64,000 nt of DNA from Paenibacillus hunanensis (lineage in GTDB: Bacteria > Bacillota > Bacilli > Paenibacillales > Paenibacillaceae): the NCBI RefSeq assembly GCF_014645615.1, contig NZ_BMMB01000002.1, positions 434,001-498,000 on the forward strand, given 5' to 3'. The position numbers and the translations under genes were made by a program. Positions 36,267 through 44,600 of the stretch are shown here, one piece after another; position 1 is the stretch's first letter, and each line of letters starts with the position of its first letter. The notes beneath the pieces are model-generated. The model saw only the letters and a program-made list of their open reading frames with translations. It was not told the origin of the DNA and did not search any database.

Positions 36267-36306
36267 AAAGCGGTGACAGGTGTCTACTGTCGCCGCTTTC
36301 TTTTTT
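36267..36306 (+). terminator. Rho-independent terminator
   Basis: Arms AAAGCGGTGACAG (36267-36279) and CTGTCGCCGCTTT (36287-36299), one mismatch, followed by C and six Ts. It ends the isomerase-dehydrogenase-AraC cluster. Confidence 0.85.
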
Positions 36307-36394
36307 CTACTTCTACTTCTGCTTCTGCTTCTGCTTCTGCTTCTGCTTCTGCTTCTGCTTCTGCTTCTGCTTCTGCTTCTGCTTCTGCTTCTAT
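36305..36394. repeat. Hexanucleotide microsatellite (TTCTGC)n
   Basis: Fifteen hexamers in a row: two TTCTAC, twelve TTCTGC, one TTCTAT. It starts inside the T-tail of the preceding terminator and ends 66 nt before the stop of the convergent SLH gene. It is outside any supported gene. Confidence 0.95.
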
Positions 36395-36459
36395 TGCAAT
36401 TGTCTAACCCCTACCTCGCAGCAAGCAAGTTTTTATTCAAAAGTTTCATTCACTTACCA

Positions 36460-38478
36460 CTACCCATTAATCCAGCCCGCCTTCTGCAACAATCGGCGAA
36501 TCATACTTGCCGACTGAGCGCGAGTAACATGACTTTGCGGCGCGAACTGGCCGTGATCGCCGCCTACAATTGAGCTTTGGGCGGTCGCTGCAACTGCCTT
36601 TTTCGCCCAGTTGGATACCTCACTGCGATCGCTAAAGCGATTCAACTGCGCCTGTACAGCATTATCCGTCAATGTCGTCGATTGGCCTGTGTAGTTCATC
36701 GCGTGACTCATAATCATCGCTGCTTCCTCGCGTGTAATCGGCTGATTCGGTCGGAAATTGCCATCGTTATAACCTTCGATCAGCCCATGATTTATCGCTG
36801 TGCCTACTACACCCGCGTACCAATCGGAACGCTTCACATCACGGGGTAAATGGTCGCTCTGCTTATCTGCCAGTCCAAGCGCCCGTACGAGCATAGCGGC
36901 AAATTCCGCTCTTGTCACTTCACGATCTGGAAAAAACTGTCCCTGCTCTCCATTGACGATAAGACGCGATGCCATATCATTCACATCGTTGCGGCTCCAA
37001 TGCTTCGCCGTATCGGAAAAGGTCTGACTATTCTGAACGAGTGCATAGATACCGTCTGGCGTAGTGCCGTGTAGGATCGCCATCGTGCCGTTGCCTGAAC
37101 GAGCTGTCTTTTGCATCGTCGGTACAGGGATGATCTGCTGTAGCACAGGATTCCAGCGGATTGCCGTTGTGAACGGACTTCCCTTACCAGCAGCGGAAGG
37201 ATGTAGAATAAGCTGACGTGTACTCTCCGCGGTGGGTACTCCTGTTGCCGGAGTCGATCCTACTGCTCCCGGATCACTTGTGTTATTCGCTGACTGGGTA
37301 GACTTGTCGCCAGCACTTCCTTGCTCGCCTGAACTGCCTGGAAATAGAGTCGCTGAATCGAGCGCCTGGGAGGGCTGTTGTCCAGCTGAACCTGTTAATG
37401 CAAATTGCACTGGCGTTCCGATGACTGTAATACCTGTCTTCGCCGCTGCCTGCTGAATTGCACCGGTCACCTCATTTGCCACAGGCATGATCTCCACTTG
37501 CAGATTGACAGCCTTTAACGATGCTGGATTCCCAGGTAGCTTCGACCATGCTGCTGGATCGATATCGCGGATTGGCAATACGTAATCCCCCCATGCCGAC
37601 TGAATCGCAACCCCACCCTGCGCATCGTACAGCGCTTGTAATACATCTCCATGGAGCATACAGCGAACCGTCGTATAGCCATCTGGAATTACAATCGGGA
37701 CGATTCGATCCTGCGCAGAATCGAGTTGCTGTAGTACGGCATCCTTATTTAATGCGATATTCAATTGCCCGGGTGCGGTCGATTGAGCGGTATATAGCCC
37801 ATTGTCTGGATTCGCTCCATTCGTTGCTTGTCCTGAATCGTCAGCCGTCCCTTGCTGGACAACCGTCCCACTCCCCTGAGCATTCACATCGATATAAGCA
37901 AGTCGAAACGCACTGGATGGATCATCCCGTAATCGCAGTGTTAGCCAGCCCTGAAAGGGTGTAAATGGAGTTTCGCCATCGCTAGCATCCTTCCACACTC
38001 CATTACGCCCATCCGTGGAATCCAGACTATATTGCATATCGGTGCTGGTCTGCTCCAGTGCTGGAACAGAGGGATTTAGCATCACAACTGCTAACTCGAT
38101 CGGAGTGCCATTGGATGGCTCATATACCGTGTACTGCACCAGATACGATTGGGCAGATACCGCTGGCACTGCCGCAAGGAAGAGCATACTGCTTAATAGC
38201 ACACATACTACGATACGTGGCTTCGTCCATGCTGTGAAAGTAGCTCGACTGTTAGCGACTGCTCGATTAACAGGCGTGATCTCATGCTCTTGTCTGTATG
38301 ACTGCTGGATAGCCCCTTCATATTCCACCTTCGATTCCATCATCTCCTCATGCTTCGCGTCCACCAACTCCCGATTCAGAATCACCGGATCACAATTATG
38401 ACTAGGGGACGAACGTACATCCACGAAACGTACCATCGTCCGTAGTCGTCGTAACATACTTATCATTAAATGATTCAT
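36460..38478 (-). CDS. SLH-domain surface protein
   Basis: A 672-residue protein. The last 190 residues hold three S-layer homology repeats ('FSDTAKHWSRNDVNDMASRLIVNGEQGQFFPDREVTRAEFAAML', 'DWYAGVVGTAINHGLIEGYNDGNFRPNQPITREEAAMIM', 'WAKKAVAATAQSSIVGGDHGQFAPQSHVTRAQSASMI'), which anchor proteins to pyruvylated wall polymer. The only export signal is a hydrophobic stretch at about 86-108 ending VSAQS, after an unusually long charged N-terminus. AAAGGAG lies 8 nt before the ATG at 38478. The middle region (110-400) is beta-rich with a Ser/Thr/Gly linker and no recognised enzyme motif. Confidence 0.85.
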   Translation of the reverse strand: MNHLMISMLRRLRTMVRFVDVRSSPSHNCDPVILNRELVDAKHEEMMESKVEYEGAIQQSYRQEHEITPVNRAVANSRATFTAWTKPRIVVCVLLSSMLFLAAVPAVSAQSYLVQYTVYEPSNGTPIELAVVMLNPSVPALEQTSTDMQYSLDSTDGRNGVWKDASDGETPFTPFQGWLTLRLRDDPSSAFRLAYIDVNAQGSGTVVQQGTADDSGQATNGANPDNGLYTAQSTAPGQLNIALNKDAVLQQLDSAQDRIVPIVIPDGYTTVRCMLHGDVLQALYDAQGGVAIQSAWGDYVLPIRDIDPAAWSKLPGNPASLKAVNLQVEIMPVANEVTGAIQQAAAKTGITVIGTPVQFALTGSAGQQPSQALDSATLFPGSSGEQGSAGDKSTQSANNTSDPGAVGSTPATGVPTAESTRQLILHPSAAGKGSPFTTAIRWNPVLQQIIPVPTMQKTARSGNGTMAILHGTTPDGIYALVQNSQTFSDTAKHWSRNDVNDMASRLIVNGEQGQFFPDREVTRAEFAAMLVRALGLADKQSDHLPRDVKRSDWYAGVVGTAINHGLIEGYNDGNFRPNQPITREEAAMIMSHAMNYTGQSTTLTDNAVQAQLNRFSDRSEVSNWAKKAVAATAQSSIVGGDHGQFAPQSHVTRAQSASMIRRLLQKAGWING

Positions 38479-38883
38479 GCAATCGCTCCTTTGCGATCAA
38501 ATTATATTCACTATTTATGTTCAATGTGTTCGTCCTATATTTCATTTGCGATAAAGCCATGGGAACCATCCATGCTACCACCATATATTCTCCAATCAGC
38601 TTCATCTGCAAGCCATCCTGCTAGTACGTTATGCTATATTTATCGGCTATGAATCGCGGATACGATATGTACATTTTCAACTATAGAAGCTGGTGTTTTT
38701 CAGTCTATATCTGAGTACGTCTAGAGCATCAAAATAAGAAGTTGCTGTGTGTCCCATCACCAGAATGGGTATGTACTTAACAGGAACAAGCTACAGCATG
38801 AATCCGCAAACAATAGGTAACATCGAACGATTCATACATGAAATAAGAGAACGCCCACTGGCGCTACGAAGGAGGAATTATCG
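38479..38883. other. Gene-free divergent promoter interval
   Basis: 405 nt between the SLH gene and a divergent quinone reductase gene. I see no hairpin, repeat or small gene here; it presumably holds both promoters. Confidence 0.4.
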
Positions 38884-39825
38884 ATGAAAGCAGTCGTAAT
38901 CGAACAATATGGCGATGAGAATCAACTCCAAATGAAGGAAGTTCCTGATCCGAAGCCGGGTCCAAAACAGGTCGTTATCAAGCTGAAGGCAACCTCGATC
39001 AATCCGATCGACTGGAAGCTGCGTGAAGGGCATCTGAAAGGCATGATGGATTGGGAGTTCCCGATCATTATAGGCTGGGATGCAGCAGGCGTCATTACCG
39101 AGGTCGGCGATGAAGTGACTGAATGGAAGATCGGTGACGAGGTATTTGCCCGTCCAGATACAACTCGCTTTGGTACGTATGCCGAATATACAGCGATTGA
39201 CGATCATCTGCTTGCGCCGATGCCTCCAGGTATTAGCTTTGAGGAAGCTGCCTCTGTACCACTTGCCGGACTGACCGCATGGCAGGCACTATTTGACCAT
39301 GGACAGCTCAAGGAAGGCGAAAAGGTATTGATCCATGCAGGCGCAGGTGGTGTCGGTACACTGGCGATTCAACTTGCGAAACATGCAGGTGCCCATGTAA
39401 TTACAACCGCCAGCAGCAAAAATGCCGAATTCCTGAAAGAGCTGGGTGCGGATGAAGTGATCGATTACAAAACAACGTCCTTTGTCGATGTGCTGTCCGA
39501 TGTGGATCTGGTCTTCGACACCATGGGTGGACAGATTCAAGCCGATAGCTTTAAGGTGCTCAAGGAAGGCAGCGGACGACTGATCTCGATTTTGGAACAG
39601 CCGGACGAAAAGCTGGCTGAACAGCACCGCGTCGTCGCCAAGTCGATCTGGCTGCAACCGGATGGCAAGCAGCTTCAGCAATTTGGGAAGCTGATGGAGG
39701 AGCGTAAGGTGAACGCGATTGTAGGTACCACATTGCCGTTCTCTGAGGAAGGCTTGCGTGAAGCGCATCGTCTCAGTGCAACCCACCATGCAAAGGGCAA
39801 GATTGTCATTTCTTTTGAAGATTAA
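38884..39825 (+). CDS. NADP-dependent quinone oxidoreductase
   Basis: A 313-residue zinc-independent MDR enzyme. Motifs: 'IKLKATSINPIDWKLREGHL', 'IIGWDAAGVITEVGDEVTEWKIGDEVFAR', NADPH site 'KVLIHAGAGGVGTLAIQLAKHAGAHVITTAS', and 'ADEVIDYKT'. It should reduce quinones or reactive carbonyls with NADPH. A GGAGG site about 8 nt before the ATG fixes the start. It is followed after 45 nt by a small membrane-protein gene on the same strand. Confidence 0.92.
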   Translation: MKAVVIEQYGDENQLQMKEVPDPKPGPKQVVIKLKATSINPIDWKLREGHLKGMMDWEFPIIIGWDAAGVITEVGDEVTEWKIGDEVFARPDTTRFGTYAEYTAIDDHLLAPMPPGISFEEAASVPLAGLTAWQALFDHGQLKEGEKVLIHAGAGGVGTLAIQLAKHAGAHVITTASSKNAEFLKELGADEVIDYKTTSFVDVLSDVDLVFDTMGGQIQADSFKVLKEGSGRLISILEQPDEKLAEQHRVVAKSIWLQPDGKQLQQFGKLMEERKVNAIVGTTLPFSEEGLREAHRLSATHHAKGKIVISFED

Positions 39826-39869
39826 TGGATGTCCGGCCTGAACGATAGTCCAACGGAAGGAGAATGATC

Positions 39870-40196
39870 ATGATGTGGCTAATTAACCCGTCTACTGCAT
39901 TTCCTGACCCGTGGTTTCGTCTAATCTGGCTACTGGAGCTAACCGTACTGCTACTGCTCATTCTATCCGCGATGCGCTTTTCGCGTCGTGCGTGGATCAG
40001 TACGGGGGTGTTATTTGTGCTCGCGCTAGTCGCTACTGTGCCGGGGCTGGTATTCCGGCTGACACAGCCTGATCCGATTGGTGCCATGATCGATATTCCA
40101 CTCCTGCTCATGTTTCCGATCATGGGCGTCAGTCTCGTCTGGGCGATTGTCGCCTGGATTATGCGACTGTCTCGTGAGCGGCGCCGTACAGTATAA
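39870..40196 (+). CDS. Small integral membrane protein
   Basis: A 108-residue protein with three hydrophobic helices ('LIWLLELTVLLLLILSAM', 'ISTGVLFVLALVATVPGLVF', 'MIDIPLLLMFPIMGVSLVWAIVAWIM') and a basic C-terminus (RLSRERRRTV). Not recognised. AAGGAG lies 7 nt before the ATG at 39870; the ATG at 39864 is too close. It is in operon position behind the quinone reductase and ends before the terminator at 40270. Confidence 0.65.
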   Translation: MMWLINPSTAFPDPWFRLIWLLELTVLLLLILSAMRFSRRAWISTGVLFVLALVATVPGLVFRLTQPDPIGAMIDIPLLLMFPIMGVSLVWAIVAWIMRLSRERRRTV

Positions 40197-40269
40197 CGGC
40201 TCGTGTAGTATAAGCGATCTGTGAATATCTATCGATAGCTGCAAGAGCGATCAATTTATAAAATACAGC

Positions 40270-40317
40270 AAAGCCGCAGTCTCTGTCAGGAAATCCTGAT
40301 GGAGGCTACGGCTTTTT
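40270..40317 (+). terminator. Rho-independent terminator
   Basis: Outer arms AAAGCCG / CGGCTTT with an inner TCAGGA / TCCTGA stem, then a T-run. Confidence 0.8.
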
Positions 40318-40466
40318 CATTTCGTTATTCTTTACTCTGTTATTTTTGAGCTCTGCGTTTGAATTCTCTAGTGATACTATTTCCAACGATATGACTGAGG
40401 AACTTGTTTATTTCATGAATGCATTACCTTGTTTATCTTATAGCAGCGTAGATTCCGAGGCTCATC

Positions 40467-41321
40467 TTACGCCAGAATCTGACGAATACCTTCTTCAAGT
40501 GGAGTCAGCGGACGACCCAGCACCTTCTCGAAGTCGCTGTGCTCCACTTCCAGATGATGCTCGCGAATACCTTGCTGAATACCGACCAGAATAGGAAGTA
40601 AAAAGTCTGGCAAGCCAGCACCCTTCATAATTTCTGCGTAGGTTTCATCATCTACCTGTTGAACGGTAATATCTTTACCCAACACTTTACCAACAGCGGC
40701 TGCCAGCTCTTCCTGTGTTAGTAATGGGCCAGACAGCTCGTAGATCGTATTCTCATGTCCTTCACCTGTCAGTACAGCGACAGCAGCAGCGGCGTAATCA
40801 TCGCGTGTTGCCCAGCCTACTTTGCCATCGCCTGCGGAGGTTACCCACGGTGCGCCAGCATTTGCAGCGCCGATGCTGGACAGCTCATTTTCCAGATACC
40901 AGTTGTTGCGTAGGAAGGAATAGGGAATGCCAGTTTCCAGAATCGCATTCTCAGTCGCTTTGTGAACTGGCGCCAGTCCAAGTCCACTCTCCTGAGCATT
41001 GCCAACACTGGTGTATGCGATAAAGCCTACGCCTGCACGAGCAGCAGCCTTCGCCGCATCGCTATGCTGACGAATACGTGTCTCGTTATCGCCATCGGTC
41101 GAGATCAACAGCAGACGATCTACACCTGCGAATGCCGAATCGAGCGTCTCGGGCTTATCAAAATCTCCATGACGTACATCCACACCCAGCTCTTTCAGAT
41201 GAGCTGCCTTCTCTGGATTACGCACACTTACCGCAACCTCACTTGCAGGGACTTTCTCCAGCAGCTGCTGTACCACTTTGGAACCGAGTTGACCTGTTGC
41301 ACCTGTCACCAGAATTGTCAT
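40467..41321 (-). CDS. NmrA-like NAD(P)H:quinone oxidoreductase (QorB-like)
   Basis: A 284-residue atypical short-chain reductase of the NmrA/QorB (YtfG-like) type. The dinucleotide site reads 'ILVTGATGQLGSKVVQQLL'; 'VSVRNPEKAAHLKELGVDVRHGDFDKPETL' and 'IAYTSVGNAQES' follow the family pattern, with 'FLRNNWYLEN' further on. It reduces quinones using NADPH. AGGAGG is 8 nt before the ATG at 41321 and only 2 nt before an ATG at 41327. A 23-bp palindrome upstream matches that of the adjacent Rrf2 gene, so it is probably under that repressor. Confidence 0.88.
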   Translation of the reverse strand: MTILVTGATGQLGSKVVQQLLEKVPASEVAVSVRNPEKAAHLKELGVDVRHGDFDKPETLDSAFAGVDRLLLISTDGDNETRIRQHSDAAKAAARAGVGFIAYTSVGNAQESGLGLAPVHKATENAILETGIPYSFLRNNWYLENELSSIGAANAGAPWVTSAGDGKVGWATRDDYAAAAVAVLTGEGHENTIYELSGPLLTQEELAAAVGKVLGKDITVQQVDDETYAEIMKGAGLPDFLLPILVGIQQGIREHHLEVEHSDFEKVLGRPLTPLEEGIRQILA

Positions 41322-41360
41322 TGTCATTTCCTCCTAATAGTATGATATCGTGTATCTGTC

Positions 41361-41383
41361 GTCATAACCAATGTGGTTACAAC
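41361..41383. promoter_or_regulatory. Rrf2-type palindromic operator (reductase gene)
   Basis: On the minus strand, arms GTTGTAACC and GGTTATGAC around 5 nt. It matches the palindrome upstream of the Rrf2 gene in length and at most positions. It lies 40 nt upstream of the reductase start. Confidence 0.7.
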
Positions 41384-41501
41384 GAATGTATAAAATAAAA
41401 GCCCACTAGAGAGCTCTCATTTCTAAAATCGTCTTAGCTTCTAAACGTCGTCCTAGCTTACCTCTAAAAGTACAGCCAGTGTGTCGATCTACCCTCGATC
41501 C

Positions 41502-41921
41502 TTACAGAACCAATTGCTTGCCCAGCTGCTGCAAGGTTGTGCTTGCTAGCCGTTGTTCCATCGCTTGCTGTGCTTCTTGTAGCTCCTGCTGTAGCACCTG
41601 CTCAATATTGCGTCCAACCGGACAGGCAATACTGGAATGATCGTGAATGCCAAACAGACGATTCTCCTCGGTAACCTCCACCGCTCGGTAAATATCGAGC
41701 AAGGTAATGTCATCCGCTGACTTGAGCAGATAAGCGCCACCAATGCCTGCGCGCACCTCGATCAAGCCCGCCTTTTTGAGCATGCCCATAATCCGACGAA
41801 TCACAACCGGATTCGTATTCACACTAGCAGCGATAAAGTCCCCGGTACATTCCAGCGGACACATCTCGATTAGCGACAACGTATGCACCGCCATAGAGAA
41901 GCGCGTGCTAAGCTGTTTCAT
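41502..41921 (-). CDS. Rrf2-family transcriptional regulator
   Basis: A 139-residue Rrf2 repressor. It begins 'MKQLSTRFSMAVHTLSLIEM', has the helix-turn-helix 'CTGDFIAASVNTNPVVIRRIMGMLKKAGLIEVRAGIGGAYLL' and the wing, then 'ITLLDIYRAVE'. Cysteines at positions 23, 26 and about 99 could sense redox or electrophile stress, but the iron-sulfur CxxxxxC spacing of IscR/NsrR is not obvious. GGTGG lies about 8 nt before the ATG. A palindrome covers its promoter -10, so it represses itself and probably the neighbouring reductase. Confidence 0.88.
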   Translation of the reverse strand: MKQLSTRFSMAVHTLSLIEMCPLECTGDFIAASVNTNPVVIRRIMGMLKKAGLIEVRAGIGGAYLLKSADDITLLDIYRAVEVTEENRLFGIHDHSSIACPVGRNIEQVLQQELQEAQQAMEQRLASTTLQQLGKQLVL

Positions 41922-41934
41922 AAGTATCACCACC

Positions 41935-41972
41935 GTTGTAATCAGTATAGTTACAACTCGGAATAAAGTCAA
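41935..41972 (-). promoter_or_regulatory. Promoter and operator of the Rrf2 gene
   Basis: Minus strand: TTGACT (41967-41972), 17 nt, TATACT (41944-41949). A 23-bp palindrome (41935-41957), arms GTTGTAA and TTACAAC around 9 nt, is centred on the -10. Its counterpart is at 41361-41383. Confidence 0.75.
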
Positions 41973-42320
41973 CTTCTTTTCTATTTCTTTCGCCAATATT
42001 ACTTTATTCCGATTCGCTGCTGTATTTGTCTCCATTGAAGAACATTATGCCGATTCGCCTGTAAATAAAAGAATAAGACCCATTCCTTCATCTTCAACTC
42101 TTGTGCCTTACGTGACTTTATGCACTTGAAGCCCGACAGGAGAAGAATCTGCTGTAAGGGGATTAACACGAATTCGATCATTTCTGGAGTTATGGCTTGT
42201 TCGTTAAAATGATACGAGCTGCATAGGGACTGCATATACAGCGTTATCCTGCTCCTTTTGCTTCCATAATCGAAAGCGATGTACCTTTTGCTAATCATCT
42301 ATCCGATATGAAAATATACA

Positions 42321-42356
42321 AAAAACCGGTATGCTCCTACGAACGGTGAGCATACC
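42321..42356 (-). terminator. Rho-independent terminator after pcp
   Basis: Minus strand GGTATGCTC, loop, GAGCATACC, then GGTTTTTTG. Arms 42348-42356 and 42328-42336. Confidence 0.85.
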
Positions 42357-42400
42357 AGTAACGAATTCCCTATATTCCTACTCGTCCCTTGCTACTGCTC

Positions 42401-43063
42401 CTACGCTGACGCCGGGTCCAGTCGTTCAGCGTCCAGATGAAGCTGCTCGGCAGTGGTACGAATAATAAGCTGTAATGCACGTGTCATCAGATCCATCGGT
42501 AATGAAGGCAGGCTTGGCTTATGCACCGCCATTTGCGTAGAGGCTGGAAAATGGACAAATCCAGCAAGCACGTTCAGGCGATTCGTTTGTAAATAATCCA
42601 GCATGCCATACATCGTATTGTTACAAATAAATGTGCCCGCCGTATTCGACACAACCGCCGGGATCCCATTATCCAGCAAACGATCTGTCATTTTACGAAT
42701 CGGCAATGTGGAAAGTAATCCGTCTGCTCCGCCTTCGCGAATCGGCATATCCTTCGGCCGATCATTGCGGTTATCCGCTTCAGCATCCAGCTCCACACTT
42801 TTTACATTCACAGCGATACGTTCCAGACTAACCGCGGTTCGCCCTGCTGCCAGGCCGCACATAATAATTGCATTCGGCTGAAAAGCCTCTGCCTCGCGCA
42901 CGAGCAGATCGACGCATTCATCATAATGAACCGGCAATAATACCGTCCGCAGTTCAACTCCAATATCCGCAAACGAGTGATTCTGAATGGCCTCCAGCAT
43001 GTACTCCGTCGGGTTGATCGCATGTCCGCCAAATGGCTCAAATCCGGATATTAGTATTCTCAT
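42401..43063 (-). CDS. pcp: Pyroglutamyl-peptidase I
   Basis: A 220-residue cysteine peptidase (C15) that removes N-terminal pyroglutamate from peptides in the cytoplasm. The start 'MRILISGFEPFGGHAINPTE' is diagnostic. The triad is visible: Glu81 in 'GRTAVSLERIAVN', Cys147 in 'NTAGTFICNNTMYG' and His171 in 'GFVHFPA'. GGAGG lies 8 nt before the ATG at 43063; the frame extends to 43093 without a site. It is monocistronic, with its own terminator. Confidence 0.95.
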   Translation of the reverse strand: MRILISGFEPFGGHAINPTEYMLEAIQNHSFADIGVELRTVLLPVHYDECVDLLVREAEAFQPNAIIMCGLAAGRTAVSLERIAVNVKSVELDAEADNRNDRPKDMPIREGGADGLLSTLPIRKMTDRLLDNGIPAVVSNTAGTFICNNTMYGMLDYLQTNRLNVLAGFVHFPASTQMAVHKPSLPSLPMDLMTRALQLIIRTTAEQLHLDAERLDPASA

Positions 43064-43487
43064 TGTTTCTACCTCCCAGATAGATGAATACAACGTTTGA
43101 ACCCATATTACACATTTTGAAACCTATTTTTATCTTACCTTAACAATTCGGGACAGAACACCCCGATTCCTGTATATCATTAACATTTTTTGTGATTTTC
43201 GCGCATTATTCAGAATAAAGACGCATAATAATGAATTTATATACATATGAATATCCAGAAAACAGGATAAAAAGCGTGTTTTCACGTCCCTCTACTCTCT
43301 CTAACGCAATAAAATGTAAAATGGATTTTACTACCAGTCTCGCAGTACAATAGAAGGAGTACGATCCACTTTAAGAAAGAGTATGATCTACTCACAGGTT
43401 TCGTTTGACTTTTAAAATGGGTCGGTTATAATTAAAATATGTTTGATAAAATATAATTTTGCAAAATGAAAGTGAGGAGATTAAAAA
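43064..43487. other. Gene-free divergent interval pcp / glutathione peroxidase
   Basis: 424 nt, AT-rich. It contains the peroxidase promoter at 43405-43432; nothing else is recognisable. Confidence 0.4.
43405..43432 (+). promoter_or_regulatory. SigA promoter of the peroxidase gene
   Basis: TTGACT (43405-43410), 16 nt, TATAAT (43427-43432), 55 nt before the ATG. Confidence 0.7.
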
Positions 43488-43982
43488 ATGTCAGTACATG
43501 ATTTCTCAGCTCTGACGATTGATAAACAGGAACAATCATTATCCGATTACAAAGGAAAAGCATTGTTGATTGTGAATACCGCGAGCGGCTGCGGCCTGAC
43601 TCCTCAATATGAAGGATTGCAAAAGCTTTATGATACGTATAAAGAGCAAGGTCTGGAAGTGCTCGGCTTCCCATGCAACCAGTTTATGGGCCAGGAGCCC
43701 GGTAGTGAGGAAGAGATTAAGGATTTCTGTCAGGTAAACTACAGCGTGAGCTTCCCGCTATTTGCGAAGGTGGATGTGAAGGGTGAAGATGCGCATCCTC
43801 TGTATCGTTATCTGGTCGATGAAGCGCCGGAGCCTTCCCGCACTGGAGATATCGAGTGGAATTTTGCCAAGTTCCTCGTTGACCGCGATGGTCATGTGGT
43901 GAAGCAGTACCCTTCTCGTCTGGACCCGGCTGAGATTGAACAGGATATTCAGAAATTACTCGCTGGCGAAGCCGTTTCCTGA
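43488..43982 (+). CDS. Glutathione peroxidase-like thiol peroxidase (BsaA-like)
   Basis: A 164-residue peroxidase of the Gpx family in its bacterial cysteine form. Motifs: 'LIVNTASGCGLTPQYEGLQ' with peroxidatic Cys35, 'EVLGFPCNQFMGQEPG' with Gln65, and 'IEWNFAKFLVD' with Trp124-Asn125. Cys81 in 'DFCQVNY' is placed to resolve via thioredoxin, as in Firmicute homologues. It reduces peroxides in the cytoplasm. GTGAGGAG lies about 8 nt before the ATG. The rhodanese gene follows 76 nt downstream and may be cotranscribed. Confidence 0.93.
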   Translation: MSVHDFSALTIDKQEQSLSDYKGKALLIVNTASGCGLTPQYEGLQKLYDTYKEQGLEVLGFPCNQFMGQEPGSEEEIKDFCQVNYSVSFPLFAKVDVKGEDAHPLYRYLVDEAPEPSRTGDIEWNFAKFLVDRDGHVVKQYPSRLDPAEIEQDIQKLLAGEAVS

Positions 43983-44058
43983 AGAGGATTACCATTTTCA
44001 GGGTAAATAATGATGATTGCATACTTACTAAACCCCAAATTCAGGAGGATGATGAACA

Positions 44059-44454
44059 ATGGCATTGACATTCACAGACATGGTCACTCAGGCAAGAAAT
44101 AACGTACCGGGCGTAACTTCCCAGGAAGCGCGCGAGAAAATTAACAACAATCCGGACACATTCGTTATCGATGTACAGGATGCAAAGGACGCTGGCGCTT
44201 GTGGTCTGATCCCAAGCAGTGTTAATATCTCCCTCGGCATGCTGCCAATCCGCGCCGATCTGGGCGTACCTGCTGAGCTGCGCGATGAGCGTCTGAGCGA
44301 TCGAAATCGTCCGATTCTCGTAACGTGCGGTGCTGGCGGTCAAGCTGCACTGGGCGCTTATGCGCTGAAGCTAATGGGCTTCACCGATGTAGCGTACATC
44401 GATGGTGGTACAGCAGCATGGAAGCAAGCTGGCTTTGATGTAGAGGAAGCGTAA
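44059..44454 (+). CDS. Rhodanese-like sulfurtransferase
   Basis: A 131-residue single rhodanese domain. 'PDTFVIDVQDAKDAGACGLIPSSVNISLGML' opens the fold, the active loop is 'LVTCGAGGQAALGAYALKLMGF' with Cys90, and it ends 'VAYIDGGTAAWKQAGFDVEE'. It would carry a persulfide on Cys90. The loop CGAGGQA is Gly-rich rather than the Arg/Ser-rich type of thiosulfate sulfurtransferases, so the substrate may differ. AGGAGG is 10 nt before the ATG. A strong terminator follows. Confidence 0.88.
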   Translation: MALTFTDMVTQARNNVPGVTSQEAREKINNNPDTFVIDVQDAKDAGACGLIPSSVNISLGMLPIRADLGVPAELRDERLSDRNRPILVTCGAGGQAALGAYALKLMGFTDVAYIDGGTAAWKQAGFDVEEA

Positions 44455-44559
44455 GCGAGCTTCACGTAGCCCCTCAAGCCTGACAACCCTACTCGGCTTG
44501 TGTAGATGTATTTCAGATTAACCTTTACAGTATATATACCCCTTATCCTATATACGTAA

Positions 44560-44594
44560 AATAACCCCCGAGCCTTAGCGCTACGGGGGTTATT
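44560..44594. terminator. Bidirectional terminator
   Basis: Perfect arms AATAACCCCCG (44560-44570) and CGGGGGTTATT (44584-44594) between the convergent rhodanese and aldo/keto reductase genes. Confidence 0.85.
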
Positions 44595-44600
44595 CGTGTA

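Noticed and set aside
36280..36573. Plus-strand frame encoding a poly-leucine tract
   Set aside because: The tract is just the translated hexanucleotide repeat.
41999..42298. 99-codon minus-strand frame upstream of the Rrf2 gene
   Set aside because: No ribosome site, no recognisable composition, and it runs toward the Rrf2 promoter region; judged a chance frame.
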